Below are positions 1 through 8,487 of a DNA stretch of 64,000 nt, piece after piece. Within the stretch, counting starts at the first letter, position 1. Each line of letters opens with the position of its first letter. The position numbers and the translations under genes are program-made. Origin of the DNA: Niveibacterium sp. SC-1 (GTDB lineage Bacteria; Pseudomonadota; Gammaproteobacteria; Burkholderiales; Rhodocyclaceae); contig NZ_CP151275.1 of NCBI RefSeq assembly GCF_038235435.1, positions 2,480,001 to 2,544,000 of the forward strand, in the 5' to 3' direction. The notes below the pieces were generated by a model. That model was not told the origin of the DNA and searched no databases. It saw nothing but the letters and a program-made list of their open reading frames with translations.

Positions 1-48
1 GGAACGGGGACAGGCACGGGTACCGGCACGGGTACCGGCACGGGGATC
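1..48. repeat. 12-bp tandem repeat encoding Pro-Val
   Basis: Four 12-bp units occupy 1-12, 13-24, 25-36 and 37-48. The middle two are identical (ggcacgggtacc) and the outer two differ by a few bases. On the minus strand they encode alternating Pro and Val in the partial CDS. The array may continue beyond the left edge. Confidence 0.8.
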
Positions 49-230
49 GGACCGGGCGCAGGTACCACCACGCGGTTCACGCTGACGATCACGCTGTCTG
101 CGCTGCTCTGGTTGCCGGCGGCGTCGGTCACCACCAGGCTGAAGACGTGGCGACCCACGGCCAGGCCCGCGTCGACCACGATGGTCGGCGTTGTGGTGGT
201 GATCGGTTGCCCGACGGCAAAACGCGCCAT
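1..230 (-). CDS. Small Ig/PKD-like eCIS-linked protein (partial, runs off left edge)
   Basis: The reading frame starts at ATG 230 and is still open at position 1, so only the first 76 codons are seen. The N-terminus (MARFAVGQPITTTTPTIVVD, then GRHVFSLVVTDAAGNQSS) parallels the preceding gene's N-terminus (GRHRFRLVVVDDAGNASQ), so the two are paralogues. The pattern GRHxFxLVVxDxAGN fits an Ig-like or cadherin/PKD-type beta-sandwich. After residue about 55 the protein becomes a proline-valine repeat. It is the last visible gene of the eCIS operon, only 6 bp after the previous stop. A surface or fibre-tip role is inference. Confidence 0.6.
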   Translation of the reverse strand, partial: MARFAVGQPITTTTPTIVVDAGLAVGRHVFSLVVTDAAGNQSSADSVIVSVNRVVVPAPGPIPVPVPVPVPVPVPV

Positions 231-236
231 GGTCGT

Positions 237-557
237 TCAGGTCAGGTTCGCCGGCCCGAGGTAGGTCCACGTGTAGCGCACCACGCGGCCGCCGCCGGTA
301 TCGAAGGAACGCTGGCCATCGAGATTGAAGCTGGTGCCGAAGGCGACCACGGACGGCGCCCCGAGCACGGCGGTCGGAGCGCCCTGGTCGGCGACGATCA
401 CCACCACCTCGTCGGGCTGTGAGGCGTTGCCAGCATCGTCCACCACGACGAGGCGGAAACGGTGCCGACCGATCGCCAGCGGGCGATCGACGCTGAGGGT
501 CACCTCGATGGTGGGAGTGTCGGTGGCGATGTCGGTATTGATGGCGAATTCGGCCAT
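237..557 (-). CDS. Small Ig/PKD-like protein of the eCIS operon
   Basis: A 106-aa protein preceded by a near-perfect Shine-Dalgarno (aaaggagg) 8 bp before ATG 557. Residues 1-57 form a beta-rich Ig-like unit (IEVTLSVDRPLAIGRHRFRL, then DDAGNASQ). Residues about 60-103 resemble the first half of a PKD domain (VVAFGTSFNLDGQRSFDTGG) and end soon after YTWTYL. The preceding 911-aa tail gene ends in a matching half-PKD segment, so the two may share a C-terminal module. It lies 23 bp after that gene and 6 bp before its own paralogue. Function is unknown; a particle-surface or fibre-accessory role is inferred from position. Confidence 0.65.
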   Translation of the reverse strand: MAEFAINTDIATDTPTIEVTLSVDRPLAIGRHRFRLVVVDDAGNASQPDEVVVIVADQGAPTAVLGAPSVVAFGTSFNLDGQRSFDTGGGRVVRYTWTYLGPANLT

Positions 558-580
558 GATGCGGTCCTCCTTTGAGGGAC

Positions 581-3316
581 TCAGATTTGCGGCAAGAGCC
601 GCCAGATGAAGCTCGCGAGGCTGTGCCCCTCGGCCGCGCGCGAGCGGGTGGCGTCCAGGGAGAAGGAGTTGCCGAAGGCCGCGACGAAGTCATCGCCGGC
701 ATCCGCCACCGGTGGCGGCACCGGCGGCGCAGGCGCAGCGGCGCCGCCGAGGCGCGGGTCGAGGGCCACGGGTCCGAGCACGAAGTCCTGGCCGAGGCTG
801 CTCACGTTCGCGCGAGCAGGCCGCGGCAGTTGCGGCGGGCCGAGGTAGCTGTCCACGCCAACGAGGCTCGCGACGCCGACCATGAAGGGCCAGGTGGCGG
901 TGAGCACTTCGGTGGCGACATGGGCCGGGCTCTCCAGCTCCACCACGCGGCGCAGGAGGCCCACGTCCTGGGGCGTGACGCTCTGGTGCACCAGCACGGT
1001 GGCGCGGTTGGCGAGTTCATCGAGGAAGGCCAGCACGTCTGCGTTCTCCGCGGCACTCGCCACTTCGGCGCGGAAGAGCGCGAGCAGTTCGACGCTGGCC
1101 TGTTCGCCCAGGGTGAGGGTGTCGCCCACCACCGAGTTGCCGCTCACGACCAGACCGGGCAGGAGCGGATCGTTCTCGTCGTTGAGATCCACGCCGAGCA
1201 GCGTGGCGAGGATGCGGCGCAGGCGAAAGTTCTCCAGCACGATGATCTCGCCGCCACGCACGCCGCCGCCGCTGGCAATGTCCAACGCGATCTGCAGACC
1301 GAGCTTGGTGCCGTGCAGGCGCGCGAGCCAGGGGGCGGCCGTGAGCCAGGCCCGGCGGCGCGATTCGGGCAGCGCCGGATCGAAAGCCACGCCGGTCCAG
1401 CCGGCGAGCCAATCCAGCGAGGCTTCGGGCACCGCGAGCGGATCGCTCAGCAGGTGCGCGGCCGCGATGCGATCCTCCAGCGGCGTGAGTACGCCCTCGA
1501 AGTTGTCGAGCATGCGTTCGAGAAAGTCGGCCGGTGTTGCCTGCGGGCGGTAGACGCCGATGCCACCATCTTCGCTGCGCAGGCGCCAGGCACGTGCGCC
1601 CTGCGGATCGCGCAGTAGCCAGGACTGGCCGCTGTCCTGCACCGTCACGTTCGCGAGTTCGCCCACGGGCAGTCCGGCATCGCGCAGTTCGCTGACCAAT
1701 TCCGGCGCGAGCACGCCGCCCGCGTCCAGGATGCTGGCTGCCTCCGCATCCAGGGCGGCGAGACGCTCGCCGGGGCTCTCGGCCGGTGCGCCGAACACGC
1801 TCTCGCGGTAGAGCCGCGGCAGGTACTGGTCGCGGTAGGAGAAGCGGCAGGCGTAGGCGCGCAAGGCGGCGATCTGCGGACCGGTACGTCCGTCGCCATG
1901 CAGGCTGACGCGCACCCACAGGTAGCGGCCGACGAGGTTGCGCACCTGTTTGCGGGCGTCCTGGATCAGCACCGAGAGCAAGCCCGCGCGCCCCGGTTCA
2001 TAGGTCCAGGGTCCGAGGCCCGGATGGCTGGGCAGCTCCGAGGGCGCGTGCTCCCAGGCCGCAATCGGCGCCTGCGGTTCACGCGTGAGATCCGGATCGC
2101 CGAAGTAGTGCGGCAACCACTGGCCGACTTCCGCCGGGTCGGGTGGCTGCAGCTCCGCCGTGGCGGCGAGCCAGACGACGAAGCCCGTGCGGGCGGGCAC
2201 TTGCGCTTCCGCATAGAGGCGGTGCCACACGGTCTGCAGCGAGCCACTGTCGACAAGCTGGACGTCGGTTCCGGCGAAGTTGCGGGCTTCGCCCTGGCGC
2301 ACCAGGTTCGAGATCGAGAGCCGGTAGAGCGGCTCCGCGCCGCGCACGCCTTCGGCCAGGATGACCGGATAGGCGGGTGGCCCGGAGACGCGGTGGGCGA
2401 AAGGCGCTTCGAGGGCGTCGCTTGCCAGCGGATAGACCTCGCCGCTGGTCGCCACGCGCCGGGCTTCGTCCGCACTCGACAGGTCGTAGGCCGGGGCGTC
2501 GCGACGGCCGGGGATGCGCACGACGATGTGCGCGGCGCCCAACCAGTCGAAGCCATAGGCGTAGCGGGCGCCGACGAGCTGCAAGGCGGGCTGGAGGCGT
2601 TGCGCGTGGGTGTCGTAGCTGCGCAGCTGTGCCGCGCCATCACCCAGCCAGGAGAGCAGGGCAAGCCCGGTGTCCGGCTGGAAGGCCAGGGCCAGGGGGC
2701 GCTCGCCCGCGGGCCAGGCCGGATCGGCGAGGATGCGCAGCCTCGCCTCGTGGCAGTTTTCCGGGTCCGGCCGGAACACGGTGCCGGCGTAGTCAACGTA
2801 CGGACCTAGCGGCAGCGGGGAGCCAGTGAGGCGGGCGATGCGTCCGCTCGCGCGCTCCAGCACCCAGGCGCCGCCCGCAGGATCCGCGGCGAGCCGCCAG
2901 GGCACGAAGCCCGCGGCGTTCACCACCACGTCGTCCCAGCGGCCGCGCAGGTCGTGCATATGGATCCCCGATGGCAGGGCGCAATAGAGCACCCCGTCGA
3001 AGCCGACGATGAGATCGGTGGGTGTCTCGCCCAAGGCCAGCAGGATCGCTTCGCCCGGCAGGGCACTGCGCACGACCACCGCATTGGCGGCGGCATCCCA
3101 GGTGGCGACGCAGCCGCTCGCGTCGAGCGCGCGCGGGACCCGGTCCACGGCCGCATTGGCCGCAGCAAAGGCCGCTGCGGGGTCGGCCGGCGGCGGCAAC
3201 ACCCGTTCGCTCGCCAGGCGCAGGACCTTGCACTCGGCGTCCCAGCTTACATGGCTGCGGCTGCGCCAGTGCCGGTCATCGGCGAGCAACCAGAAGCGCA
3301 GGCCGTTGGCGTCCAT
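581..3316 (-). CDS. eCIS baseplate wedge/tail protein (Pvc12-like, phage tail I/TIGR02242 type)
   Basis: A 911-aa protein starting at ATG 3316, 1 bp after the stop of the baseplate J-like gene. The upstream in-frame extension overlaps that gene and was rejected. The first ~550 residues hold repeated beta-propeller-like blades (for example GFDGVLYCALPSG, LAFQPDTGLALLSW). A C-terminal part containing LDWLAGWTGVAFDPALPE, then TKLGLQIALDI and FRLRRILATLLG matches the phage-tail region family usual at the end of Afp/PVC baseplate modules. It closes with a proline-rich linker and half a PKD domain (FGNSFSLDATRS). Known relatives form the outer baseplate wedge; the exact structural role here is inferred. 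Confidence 0.8.
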   Translation of the reverse strand: MDANGLRFWLLADDRHWRSRSHVSWDAECKVLRLASERVLPPPADPAAAFAAANAAVDRVPRALDASGCVATWDAAANAVVVRSALPGEAILLALGETPTDLIVGFDGVLYCALPSGIHMHDLRGRWDDVVVNAAGFVPWRLAADPAGGAWVLERASGRIARLTGSPLPLGPYVDYAGTVFRPDPENCHEARLRILADPAWPAGERPLALAFQPDTGLALLSWLGDGAAQLRSYDTHAQRLQPALQLVGARYAYGFDWLGAAHIVVRIPGRRDAPAYDLSSADEARRVATSGEVYPLASDALEAPFAHRVSGPPAYPVILAEGVRGAEPLYRLSISNLVRQGEARNFAGTDVQLVDSGSLQTVWHRLYAEAQVPARTGFVVWLAATAELQPPDPAEVGQWLPHYFGDPDLTREPQAPIAAWEHAPSELPSHPGLGPWTYEPGRAGLLSVLIQDARKQVRNLVGRYLWVRVSLHGDGRTGPQIAALRAYACRFSYRDQYLPRLYRESVFGAPAESPGERLAALDAEAASILDAGGVLAPELVSELRDAGLPVGELANVTVQDSGQSWLLRDPQGARAWRLRSEDGGIGVYRPQATPADFLERMLDNFEGVLTPLEDRIAAAHLLSDPLAVPEASLDWLAGWTGVAFDPALPESRRRAWLTAAPWLARLHGTKLGLQIALDIASGGGVRGGEIIVLENFRLRRILATLLGVDLNDENDPLLPGLVVSGNSVVGDTLTLGEQASVELLALFRAEVASAAENADVLAFLDELANRATVLVHQSVTPQDVGLLRRVVELESPAHVATEVLTATWPFMVGVASLVGVDSYLGPPQLPRPARANVSSLGQDFVLGPVALDPRLGGAAAPAPPVPPPVADAGDDFVAAFGNSFSLDATRSRAAEGHSLASFIWRLLPQI

Positions 3317-3317
3317 C

Positions 3318-5606
3318 TCAGCAGAGCTCCGGCACGACTGGCACCGCCACCGCGTTGGCATCGGCAAAGGGATTGGGCAAGGCGTGCAGGTCGTCCGGTG
3401 CATCGCCGTCCACCACGACCACCGAGAGCAGTTCGGGCAGCTGCCAGGCCGCCAGGGCGAGCGTCTGCGTGCCGTCCGGCGTATTGCGCGAAAGAGCGCG
3501 CCAGTCGGGTCCGCTCTCGAACTGCGCGCGCTCGAAGAGATTGAGACCCCGCACTTCGCGCACACCGGCCACGCGCGAGATCTCGACATCGAGCTCGCGT
3601 TCGCGCACGCCGCGGCCCAGCGGCCAGCCTTGTGCCTCGCCCAGCGGCAGTGGCCAGAGCAACTGGCGCAGGGCACGGCGCACTTCGAAGAGCACGCTGT
3701 CGCGCGCGAAACCGTCGCGCAGCGAGATACCTACGGCGAGACCCAGCGGCACATACTCGCAGCCGATCACATAGAGCTCGGTGGCCAGGGGCACGCGCGC
3801 GGAAAGCCAGGCATGCACCTTCTCGATGAAGGGCCGGTCGGGCCGGGGGTTGGGCGTGCCGCTCGCGGCAGGGTCGAAGCCCTGCGCAGGCAAGGCCATC
3901 ACGCTGACCACACCAGGCACCTCGAAGCGCCGGTCGCGCGGCTTGAAGCGCGGCATCACCTCGACCCGTGCGACCTGAGCGCCGGGCGTATCCAGCGCGA
4001 GCTGGCGATAGTCCTCGGACGTGACCGCGCGGTCACGGTGGCGCAGCAGGGCCGGAATGCGCCGTTCCGCCAGGGCGAGCGTCTCTGCATCGATGCCGCC
4101 GTCGGTGGCCAGCGGCTGCGAGAGCTTGAGTGGCGGCGCAGCTCGCCCGTCCACCCGCGTGGCGGTGATCGCCGTGAGGCTGCCTGCAGGCAGATTGCCA
4201 CCGGTGCCGCCACCGAAGCGGCCGGAGGCGAGCCGGATGCGCATCTGCGCCTCGGGCACGCGACCGCGCACGCCGTCGCCAAAGCGCAGGGTGCCCGCCT
4301 CGGCGTCCAGCTCGTAGGCCGCGGCAGCGCGCGCTATCTGCGGGTCGGCGCTGATCGCCGCGAGGTCATCCACGCGAGTCCAGGGGCGGTAGCCTAGGCC
4401 CGGCTCCTCGACCTGGATCTGCAGGCTGTCCGCGTCGCACGAGGTCTGCGGCAGCACGAACTGCTGGTCCGGTGCGCCGCTGGACACGCCCAGCACGCGA
4501 CCGCCCAGGCTGACCCGCTGGTCGATCTGTACGGCGTTGATGCCCGCCCAGGTGAGGGCAAGGCGTTCGGCAGGTTTGGCCGGTTGCGGACGCAGGCGCA
4601 GCCAGGCGATGACGCGGGCGGCCTTCTCCAGGTCGTCCAGGCGCGGCGGCGTGTCGCCCACGCCTGCGGCCGGGTTCTCGCCGACGTCGTTCTTGGGTGC
4701 CCAGATCAGGGACTCGTCGGGCAGGCCGAGTCGCAGCACGCCGGGACGGGTGAGCCCGGCCGTGGTGTCGGTGCCGGCCTGCGGGGTGAGCGTGAGGTAG
4801 CCGGTGCCGCCGTCTGCGCGCCGGGTGGTGATCTCCCACAAGGCGGGGAAGGGCACGCGCGGATTGGCCGCGTCGATGAAATCGTCGAAATCCTCGGGCA
4901 GTGTCAGGGCCGGCACCACGCCCATGGAGAGCAGGGCGGGCAGGCCGCTGTCGCCGCCGCCCAGCGCGAGCTTGACGACGTCATTGCGCGCTTCCTGCTG
5001 CAGCGGATCGGGCGCCTTGGGCGCAAGCAGCGCGAACCACAGGGCGCGGTCGATCGAGGCTGCGAGTACGTCCACCCCGCCGGGCTCGGCACGGCCGCCG
5101 TCGAAGACCGGGGTGGTCTCGTAGCCGCGGGCGCTGGAGAGCTTGTGCACCGACTTGAGGCCCTCGATCACCTCAGCCATGCGGCTGGTTTCGGCGTCGT
5201 CCAGGGCGCGCTTGTAGTAAGCCTCCGCGGTGATCGGCAGCACCGTGGTCTCGGCGAGCGTCTCGAAAGGCACGGGGCCGGCGATGCGTGCGCCCGGCGC
5301 AAGGCTGGCGATCGAGAGTTCCTCCTCCCGCGCGAAGCCCAGTGCGACGATGCCCGTGGCGGGTTGGGCCGGGCGCAGCGGCTGGCCGAGCAGGCGCAGG
5401 AAGACCAGGCGCTGGCGTTCCGGAATCAGGTTCGCGCGGTAGAGCAGCGAATCCGTGAGCCAGGCGAAGAGCTCGATCAGGGTACGGCCCGGATCGCCCT
5501 GGCGCGGGTTGGTCCACTCGGGCGTGTGCGCCGGAATGCGCGCGACCATCTCTTCGACGAGGTCGTCGAAGCGGCGGTCATCCAGGCTGGGCGGCAGGAT
5601 AGGCAT
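3318..5606 (-). CDS. eCIS baseplate J-like wedge protein (Pvc11-like)
   Basis: A 762-aa protein. Residues 1-80 carry a signature of putative baseplate assembly proteins (DDLVEEMVARIPAHTPEWTN, then GRTLIELFAWLTDSLLYR). The C-terminal third (LLRHRDRAVTSEDYRQLAL, AQVARVEVMPRF, GVVSVMALP) is the baseplate J-like core. In Afp/PVC particles this protein forms the wedge that links hub to sheath during contraction. It follows the gp25 gene by 15 bp and is 1 bp from the next gene, so it is clearly co-transcribed. Confidence 0.88.
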   Translation of the reverse strand: MPILPPSLDDRRFDDLVEEMVARIPAHTPEWTNPRQGDPGRTLIELFAWLTDSLLYRANLIPERQRLVFLRLLGQPLRPAQPATGIVALGFAREEELSIASLAPGARIAGPVPFETLAETTVLPITAEAYYKRALDDAETSRMAEVIEGLKSVHKLSSARGYETTPVFDGGRAEPGGVDVLAASIDRALWFALLAPKAPDPLQQEARNDVVKLALGGGDSGLPALLSMGVVPALTLPEDFDDFIDAANPRVPFPALWEITTRRADGGTGYLTLTPQAGTDTTAGLTRPGVLRLGLPDESLIWAPKNDVGENPAAGVGDTPPRLDDLEKAARVIAWLRLRPQPAKPAERLALTWAGINAVQIDQRVSLGGRVLGVSSGAPDQQFVLPQTSCDADSLQIQVEEPGLGYRPWTRVDDLAAISADPQIARAAAAYELDAEAGTLRFGDGVRGRVPEAQMRIRLASGRFGGGTGGNLPAGSLTAITATRVDGRAAPPLKLSQPLATDGGIDAETLALAERRIPALLRHRDRAVTSEDYRQLALDTPGAQVARVEVMPRFKPRDRRFEVPGVVSVMALPAQGFDPAASGTPNPRPDRPFIEKVHAWLSARVPLATELYVIGCEYVPLGLAVGISLRDGFARDSVLFEVRRALRQLLWPLPLGEAQGWPLGRGVRERELDVEISRVAGVREVRGLNLFERAQFESGPDWRALSRNTPDGTQTLALAAWQLPELLSVVVVDGDAPDDLHALPNPFADANAVAVPVVPELC

Positions 5607-5621
5607 GGGAGAGCCCCTCCC

Positions 5622-6011
5622 TCAGCTTTCGAGTTGCACCGTGAGGCCCATCTGGGCGGGAACGCCGGTGCGCGCGAGCCGGTAGGCGATCTCCACGCGC
5701 ACATGGCCGGGCTGGCCGGCGACCTCCCAGACCTCGACGCGGTCGAGCAGGATGCGGCGCTCCCAGCGGGTGAGCGACTGCTGCACGAGATCGCGGATCA
5801 GGCTGCGGGTCACCAGGGTGTTCGGTTCATGCAGAAGGGCGTCGAGCCCCCCGCCGAAGTCGGGGCGCATCAGTTGCTCGCCCGGTCGCGTCGAGAGGAT
5901 CACGCGGATGAGTTGCCGCACGCTGTCTTCCAGCGCCGGGTAGGCGAGCGCACCGTTCTCGTCGGGCAGGGCGAAGAGCGGCCAGCCGATCAGGGGGCGG
6001 ATGGCGTCCAT
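5622..6011 (-). CDS. eCIS gp25-like baseplate wedge protein (Pvc9-like)
   Basis: A 129-aa protein, the usual size of gp25/lysozyme-like wedge proteins. It shows the family pattern DSVRQLIRVILSTRPGEQLM followed by RPDFGGGLDALL and a final beta sheet ending GLTVQLES. Such proteins sit in the inner baseplate next to the J-like protein, and the gene order gp25 then J is the same here. A 9-bp-stem hairpin lies just upstream of its ribosome-binding site. Confidence 0.88.
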   Translation of the reverse strand: MDAIRPLIGWPLFALPDENGALAYPALEDSVRQLIRVILSTRPGEQLMRPDFGGGLDALLHEPNTLVTRSLIRDLVQQSLTRWERRILLDRVEVWEVAGQPGHVRVEIAYRLARTGVPAQMGLTVQLES

Positions 6012-6034
6012 GTCAGTGCACTCCCGCCTTGTGT

Positions 6035-6055
6035 GCCCGTGCGCGACGCACGGGC
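6035..6055. other. Hairpin in front of the gp25 gene
   Basis: A perfect 9-bp inverted repeat (gcccgtgcg / cgcacgggc) with a 3-nt loop lies between the membrane-tail gene and the gp25 gene, about 24 bp upstream of ATG 6011. There is no T-run, so it is not a classical terminator. It could stabilise or pause the transcript. Confidence 0.4.
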
Positions 6056-6089
6056 GATGCCGTATGCATGCTCACTTCGCTTCTCCGAT

Positions 6090-7790
6090 CTACGGGGGCG
6101 GTGGTGGGGTGCGGATCTTCGGGAAGGGGATGCAGATCTTCAGGAACAGCATCCAGCGGAAGAAGAGGTCGAACAGCGACAGGAAAATGTTCAGGCAGAT
6201 GAAGGCGCAGAGCGTGATGATCGGAATGCTGAAGCTGCAGATCCAACCGAGCGAGAGGCCATTGCCGTCGTCATTGCCGGCCTTGCATTTCTTGTTGAAC
6301 TTGCCTTCCATCATGTCCTTGGGACTGCCGTTCAACATGCATTGCAGGCTGGGCGGAAGCACGAAGGACACGTTGGGCTTGAGGGACTTGAGGAGATCGC
6401 GATCGGTGAGGTCCGGCATCGGGATCTGCACCGGCGTCCCGGCGCCTTCGTACCAGGGCGCGATCACGAAGGCTTCGCTGTAGTCGCTCCAGATCGTCTT
6501 CGGCGGGCAGGCGCCCTCGGCCTTCAGACGCACGAAGGCGCGCAGCCGGTAGCGCGCCTCGGGTTCGTCGAAGCGTCCCGGACGGCCCTTCACCGTGGCA
6601 AAGCGGGCCCTCATGGCCTGCGACAGGGCGCCCGCAAGTTGGCCGGCGGCGCCGCTGTCGAGCTGCGGCCATGTCTCCGGCATCTCCAGCGCGGCCGCGT
6701 CGGGATCGCGATCGAGCAGCACGCGATTGGCGGCCAGCAGGAAGCTCCCCGCGGTGGTCTGGCGCTGCACGATCTCGCCGGACTGCAGCTTGTAATAGAG
6801 CGGGATCGTTTCGAGCCGGGCGAAGAGCGCCTGGCTCTGCGGGCTATCTCCGAAGGCATCGAACTCGGTCGCGACCTGGCGCAGCAGCAGGACGAACTTG
6901 TGCAGCGGCGCGGTATCACCGAAGGTGGCGCGGTCGCTCGTGATGCGCGCGAAGAGACTGGCACCGAGTATGGTATCGCTGCCGCCGACCTTGCCTTCCG
7001 GGGCTTTGGCGCCCGGCTGCTCGATCGCTTCGAACCAGTTGCCGTCGAAGTACTCGCCTGCATAGGGGAAGCTGTAGGCCAGTCCGCGCAAGGGTTGGTA
7101 CAGATGCTCGGTAAAGGCCTGGTTGCCTGGCCCGAAGCCCTCGAAGAGCGCGGCGGTGTCTGGCGGCGCGCTTGCGAGTTCGCTGCTGGAGGTGGGTACG
7201 ACGCCGTAGTAGAGCGTGCGGCCGGCTTCGGCGCAGACATCGGGTGGCGCCACGAACATCGGGATCACATGCTCGTTGAGCAGCATCGGCTCGGTGTTCG
7301 CCGTGAGCTGGGCGAGCACGCGGTCGATCTGGACGCTGCCGGTGGCCTTGCGCGCGAGGCGTGCAGTGGCCTGCGGATCGGCGAGCTCGTCGCCCATGCG
7401 GTCCACCCGTACCCAGCCACGGAGCTGGCCGCTCGCGCGCATCCAGCCTTCGAGATAGGCGCGGCCCTGGGCGTCGGTGCGCTCGCGCCGCAGCACCATG
7501 CCGGTGGCTTCGACCTTCTGCGGATCGAGCCGCGGGCGACCGGGTGTCTCGCACCAGGCTTCGACAAGGGCGAGATGGAACTGCCGCTGGATCGGCTGGA
7601 AGAGCTTGAGCACTTGCTGCGTAGTACGCACGGCGGCCTTGCTCGCGGCGAGCCCGCTGCGGCCCTCGGCGCTGCGCAGGGACTCCATCACCGCGTCGAC
7701 GAAGTCCTCGTCCTCGCGCTGCAGGATCACCGGCGCGCGACCCGTGGCGACATCGCGCGGAGCGGCCAGGCAGGTGTCATGATGGCCCAT
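6090..7790 (-). CDS. Unrecognised eCIS operon protein with hydrophobic C-terminal tail
   Basis: A 566-aa protein starting at ATG 7790, 8 bp after the spike gene; the longer upstream extension overlaps that gene and was rejected. Most of the sequence is soluble-looking, with RTTQQVLKLFQPIQRQFH near residues 50-70 and many aromatic loops, and matches no family I can name. The last ~55 residues change sharply: SLGWICSFSIPIITLCAFIC followed by NIFLSLFDLFFRWMLFL, enough for two membrane helices, then a PFPKIRTPPPPP end. A Cys-containing segment (MLNGSPKDMMEGKFNKKCK) precedes the helices. It lies between the spike and gp25 genes, so it is probably part of, or anchored to, the baseplate. Membrane anchoring is inference from hydrophobicity. 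Confidence 0.75.
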   Translation of the reverse strand: MGHHDTCLAAPRDVATGRAPVILQREDEDFVDAVMESLRSAEGRSGLAASKAAVRTTQQVLKLFQPIQRQFHLALVEAWCETPGRPRLDPQKVEATGMVLRRERTDAQGRAYLEGWMRASGQLRGWVRVDRMGDELADPQATARLARKATGSVQIDRVLAQLTANTEPMLLNEHVIPMFVAPPDVCAEAGRTLYYGVVPTSSSELASAPPDTAALFEGFGPGNQAFTEHLYQPLRGLAYSFPYAGEYFDGNWFEAIEQPGAKAPEGKVGGSDTILGASLFARITSDRATFGDTAPLHKFVLLLRQVATEFDAFGDSPQSQALFARLETIPLYYKLQSGEIVQRQTTAGSFLLAANRVLLDRDPDAAALEMPETWPQLDSGAAGQLAGALSQAMRARFATVKGRPGRFDEPEARYRLRAFVRLKAEGACPPKTIWSDYSEAFVIAPWYEGAGTPVQIPMPDLTDRDLLKSLKPNVSFVLPPSLQCMLNGSPKDMMEGKFNKKCKAGNDDGNGLSLGWICSFSIPIITLCAFICLNIFLSLFDLFFRWMLFLKICIPFPKIRTPPPPP

Positions 7791-7798
7791 GCGCACCC

Positions 7799-8485
7799 CT
7801 ACCAGATGTTGCCCGCGCCGGGCGTGTAGCTGGTGGAAATCACCGAGGTGGAGATCAGGGTCTCGCACTTCACGATGCCCGAGAACTTCGCCATCGCGGT
7901 GTCCACATTGACCATGCCGGCGGAGACGTCGACCTTGGCCGCCTTCACGCTCACCGTAGCCGCCGCGGTGACGGTGATGCCGGCGGAATCGCACTTGATG
8001 CTGTTGCCGTTGGAGTCTTCAACCGTGATCGTGCCCGGTCCGTCCTTGAGCGTGATCTTCTGGCCGCCCGGGGTCTCGACGATGAAGGTCTCCTGACCTT
8101 GCTGGTCGTCCAGCGTGAGCTTCACGCCGTTCTTCGAGCGGATGACCTTGAGCCGGTTCTGGCCGCCGGAGATGGACGTGGGCGAAGTGCTCTTGCCGTT
8201 CCAGAGCCCACCGATCACCAGCGGATAGGAGGGGTCGCCGTTCTGGAAGACCACCAGCACTTCGTCGTCCACATCCGGCAGGAGGAAGGCGCCGCGGTCC
8301 TTGCCGGCGAAGGGGCAGACCACGCGTGCCCAGAGCGGCGCGTCCTGGTTGGCGACATCGTCGAAACCGACCAGGCGCACCTGAACCCGGTTCTGCTGGT
8401 CCGGGTCGTCCAGCGACACCACCAGCGCGAGGTAGCCCGCGTTGAACCAGGCCGGCGGTCGCGCGAGGAAACCTGCTCTGTCCAT
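7799..8485 (-). CDS. eCIS central spike protein (gp5/baseplate V-like)
   Basis: A 228-aa protein starting at ATG 8485, 2 bp after the hub gene. An OB-fold (YLALVVSLDDPDQQNRVQVR, then APLWARVVCPFAGKDRG and GDPSYPLVIGGLWNG) is followed by a repetitive beta-helix needle (GQKITLKDGPGTITVEDSNG, ITVTAAATVSVKAAKVDVSA). This is the puncturing spike. In Afp8/Pvc8 hub and spike form one VgrG-like chain; here they are separate genes. No PAAR tip domain is visible. Confidence 0.88.
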   Translation of the reverse strand: MDRAGFLARPPAWFNAGYLALVVSLDDPDQQNRVQVRLVGFDDVANQDAPLWARVVCPFAGKDRGAFLLPDVDDEVLVVFQNGDPSYPLVIGGLWNGKSTSPTSISGGQNRLKVIRSKNGVKLTLDDQQGQETFIVETPGGQKITLKDGPGTITVEDSNGNSIKCDSAGITVTAAATVSVKAAKVDVSAGMVNVDTAMAKFSGIVKCETLISTSVISTSYTPGAGNIW

Positions 8486-8487
8486 GA

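Noticed and set aside
1..48. 12-bp tandem array as a possible replication iteron
   Set aside because: It is in frame and encodes a Pro-Val repeat within a protein; no replication gene or AT-rich region is nearby.
4584..7829. 1081-aa plus-strand open frame opposite the eCIS baseplate genes
   Set aside because: It is antisense to three well-supported baseplate genes, is rich in Arg/Gly/His/Gln as typical of GC-rich shadow frames, and shows no domain.
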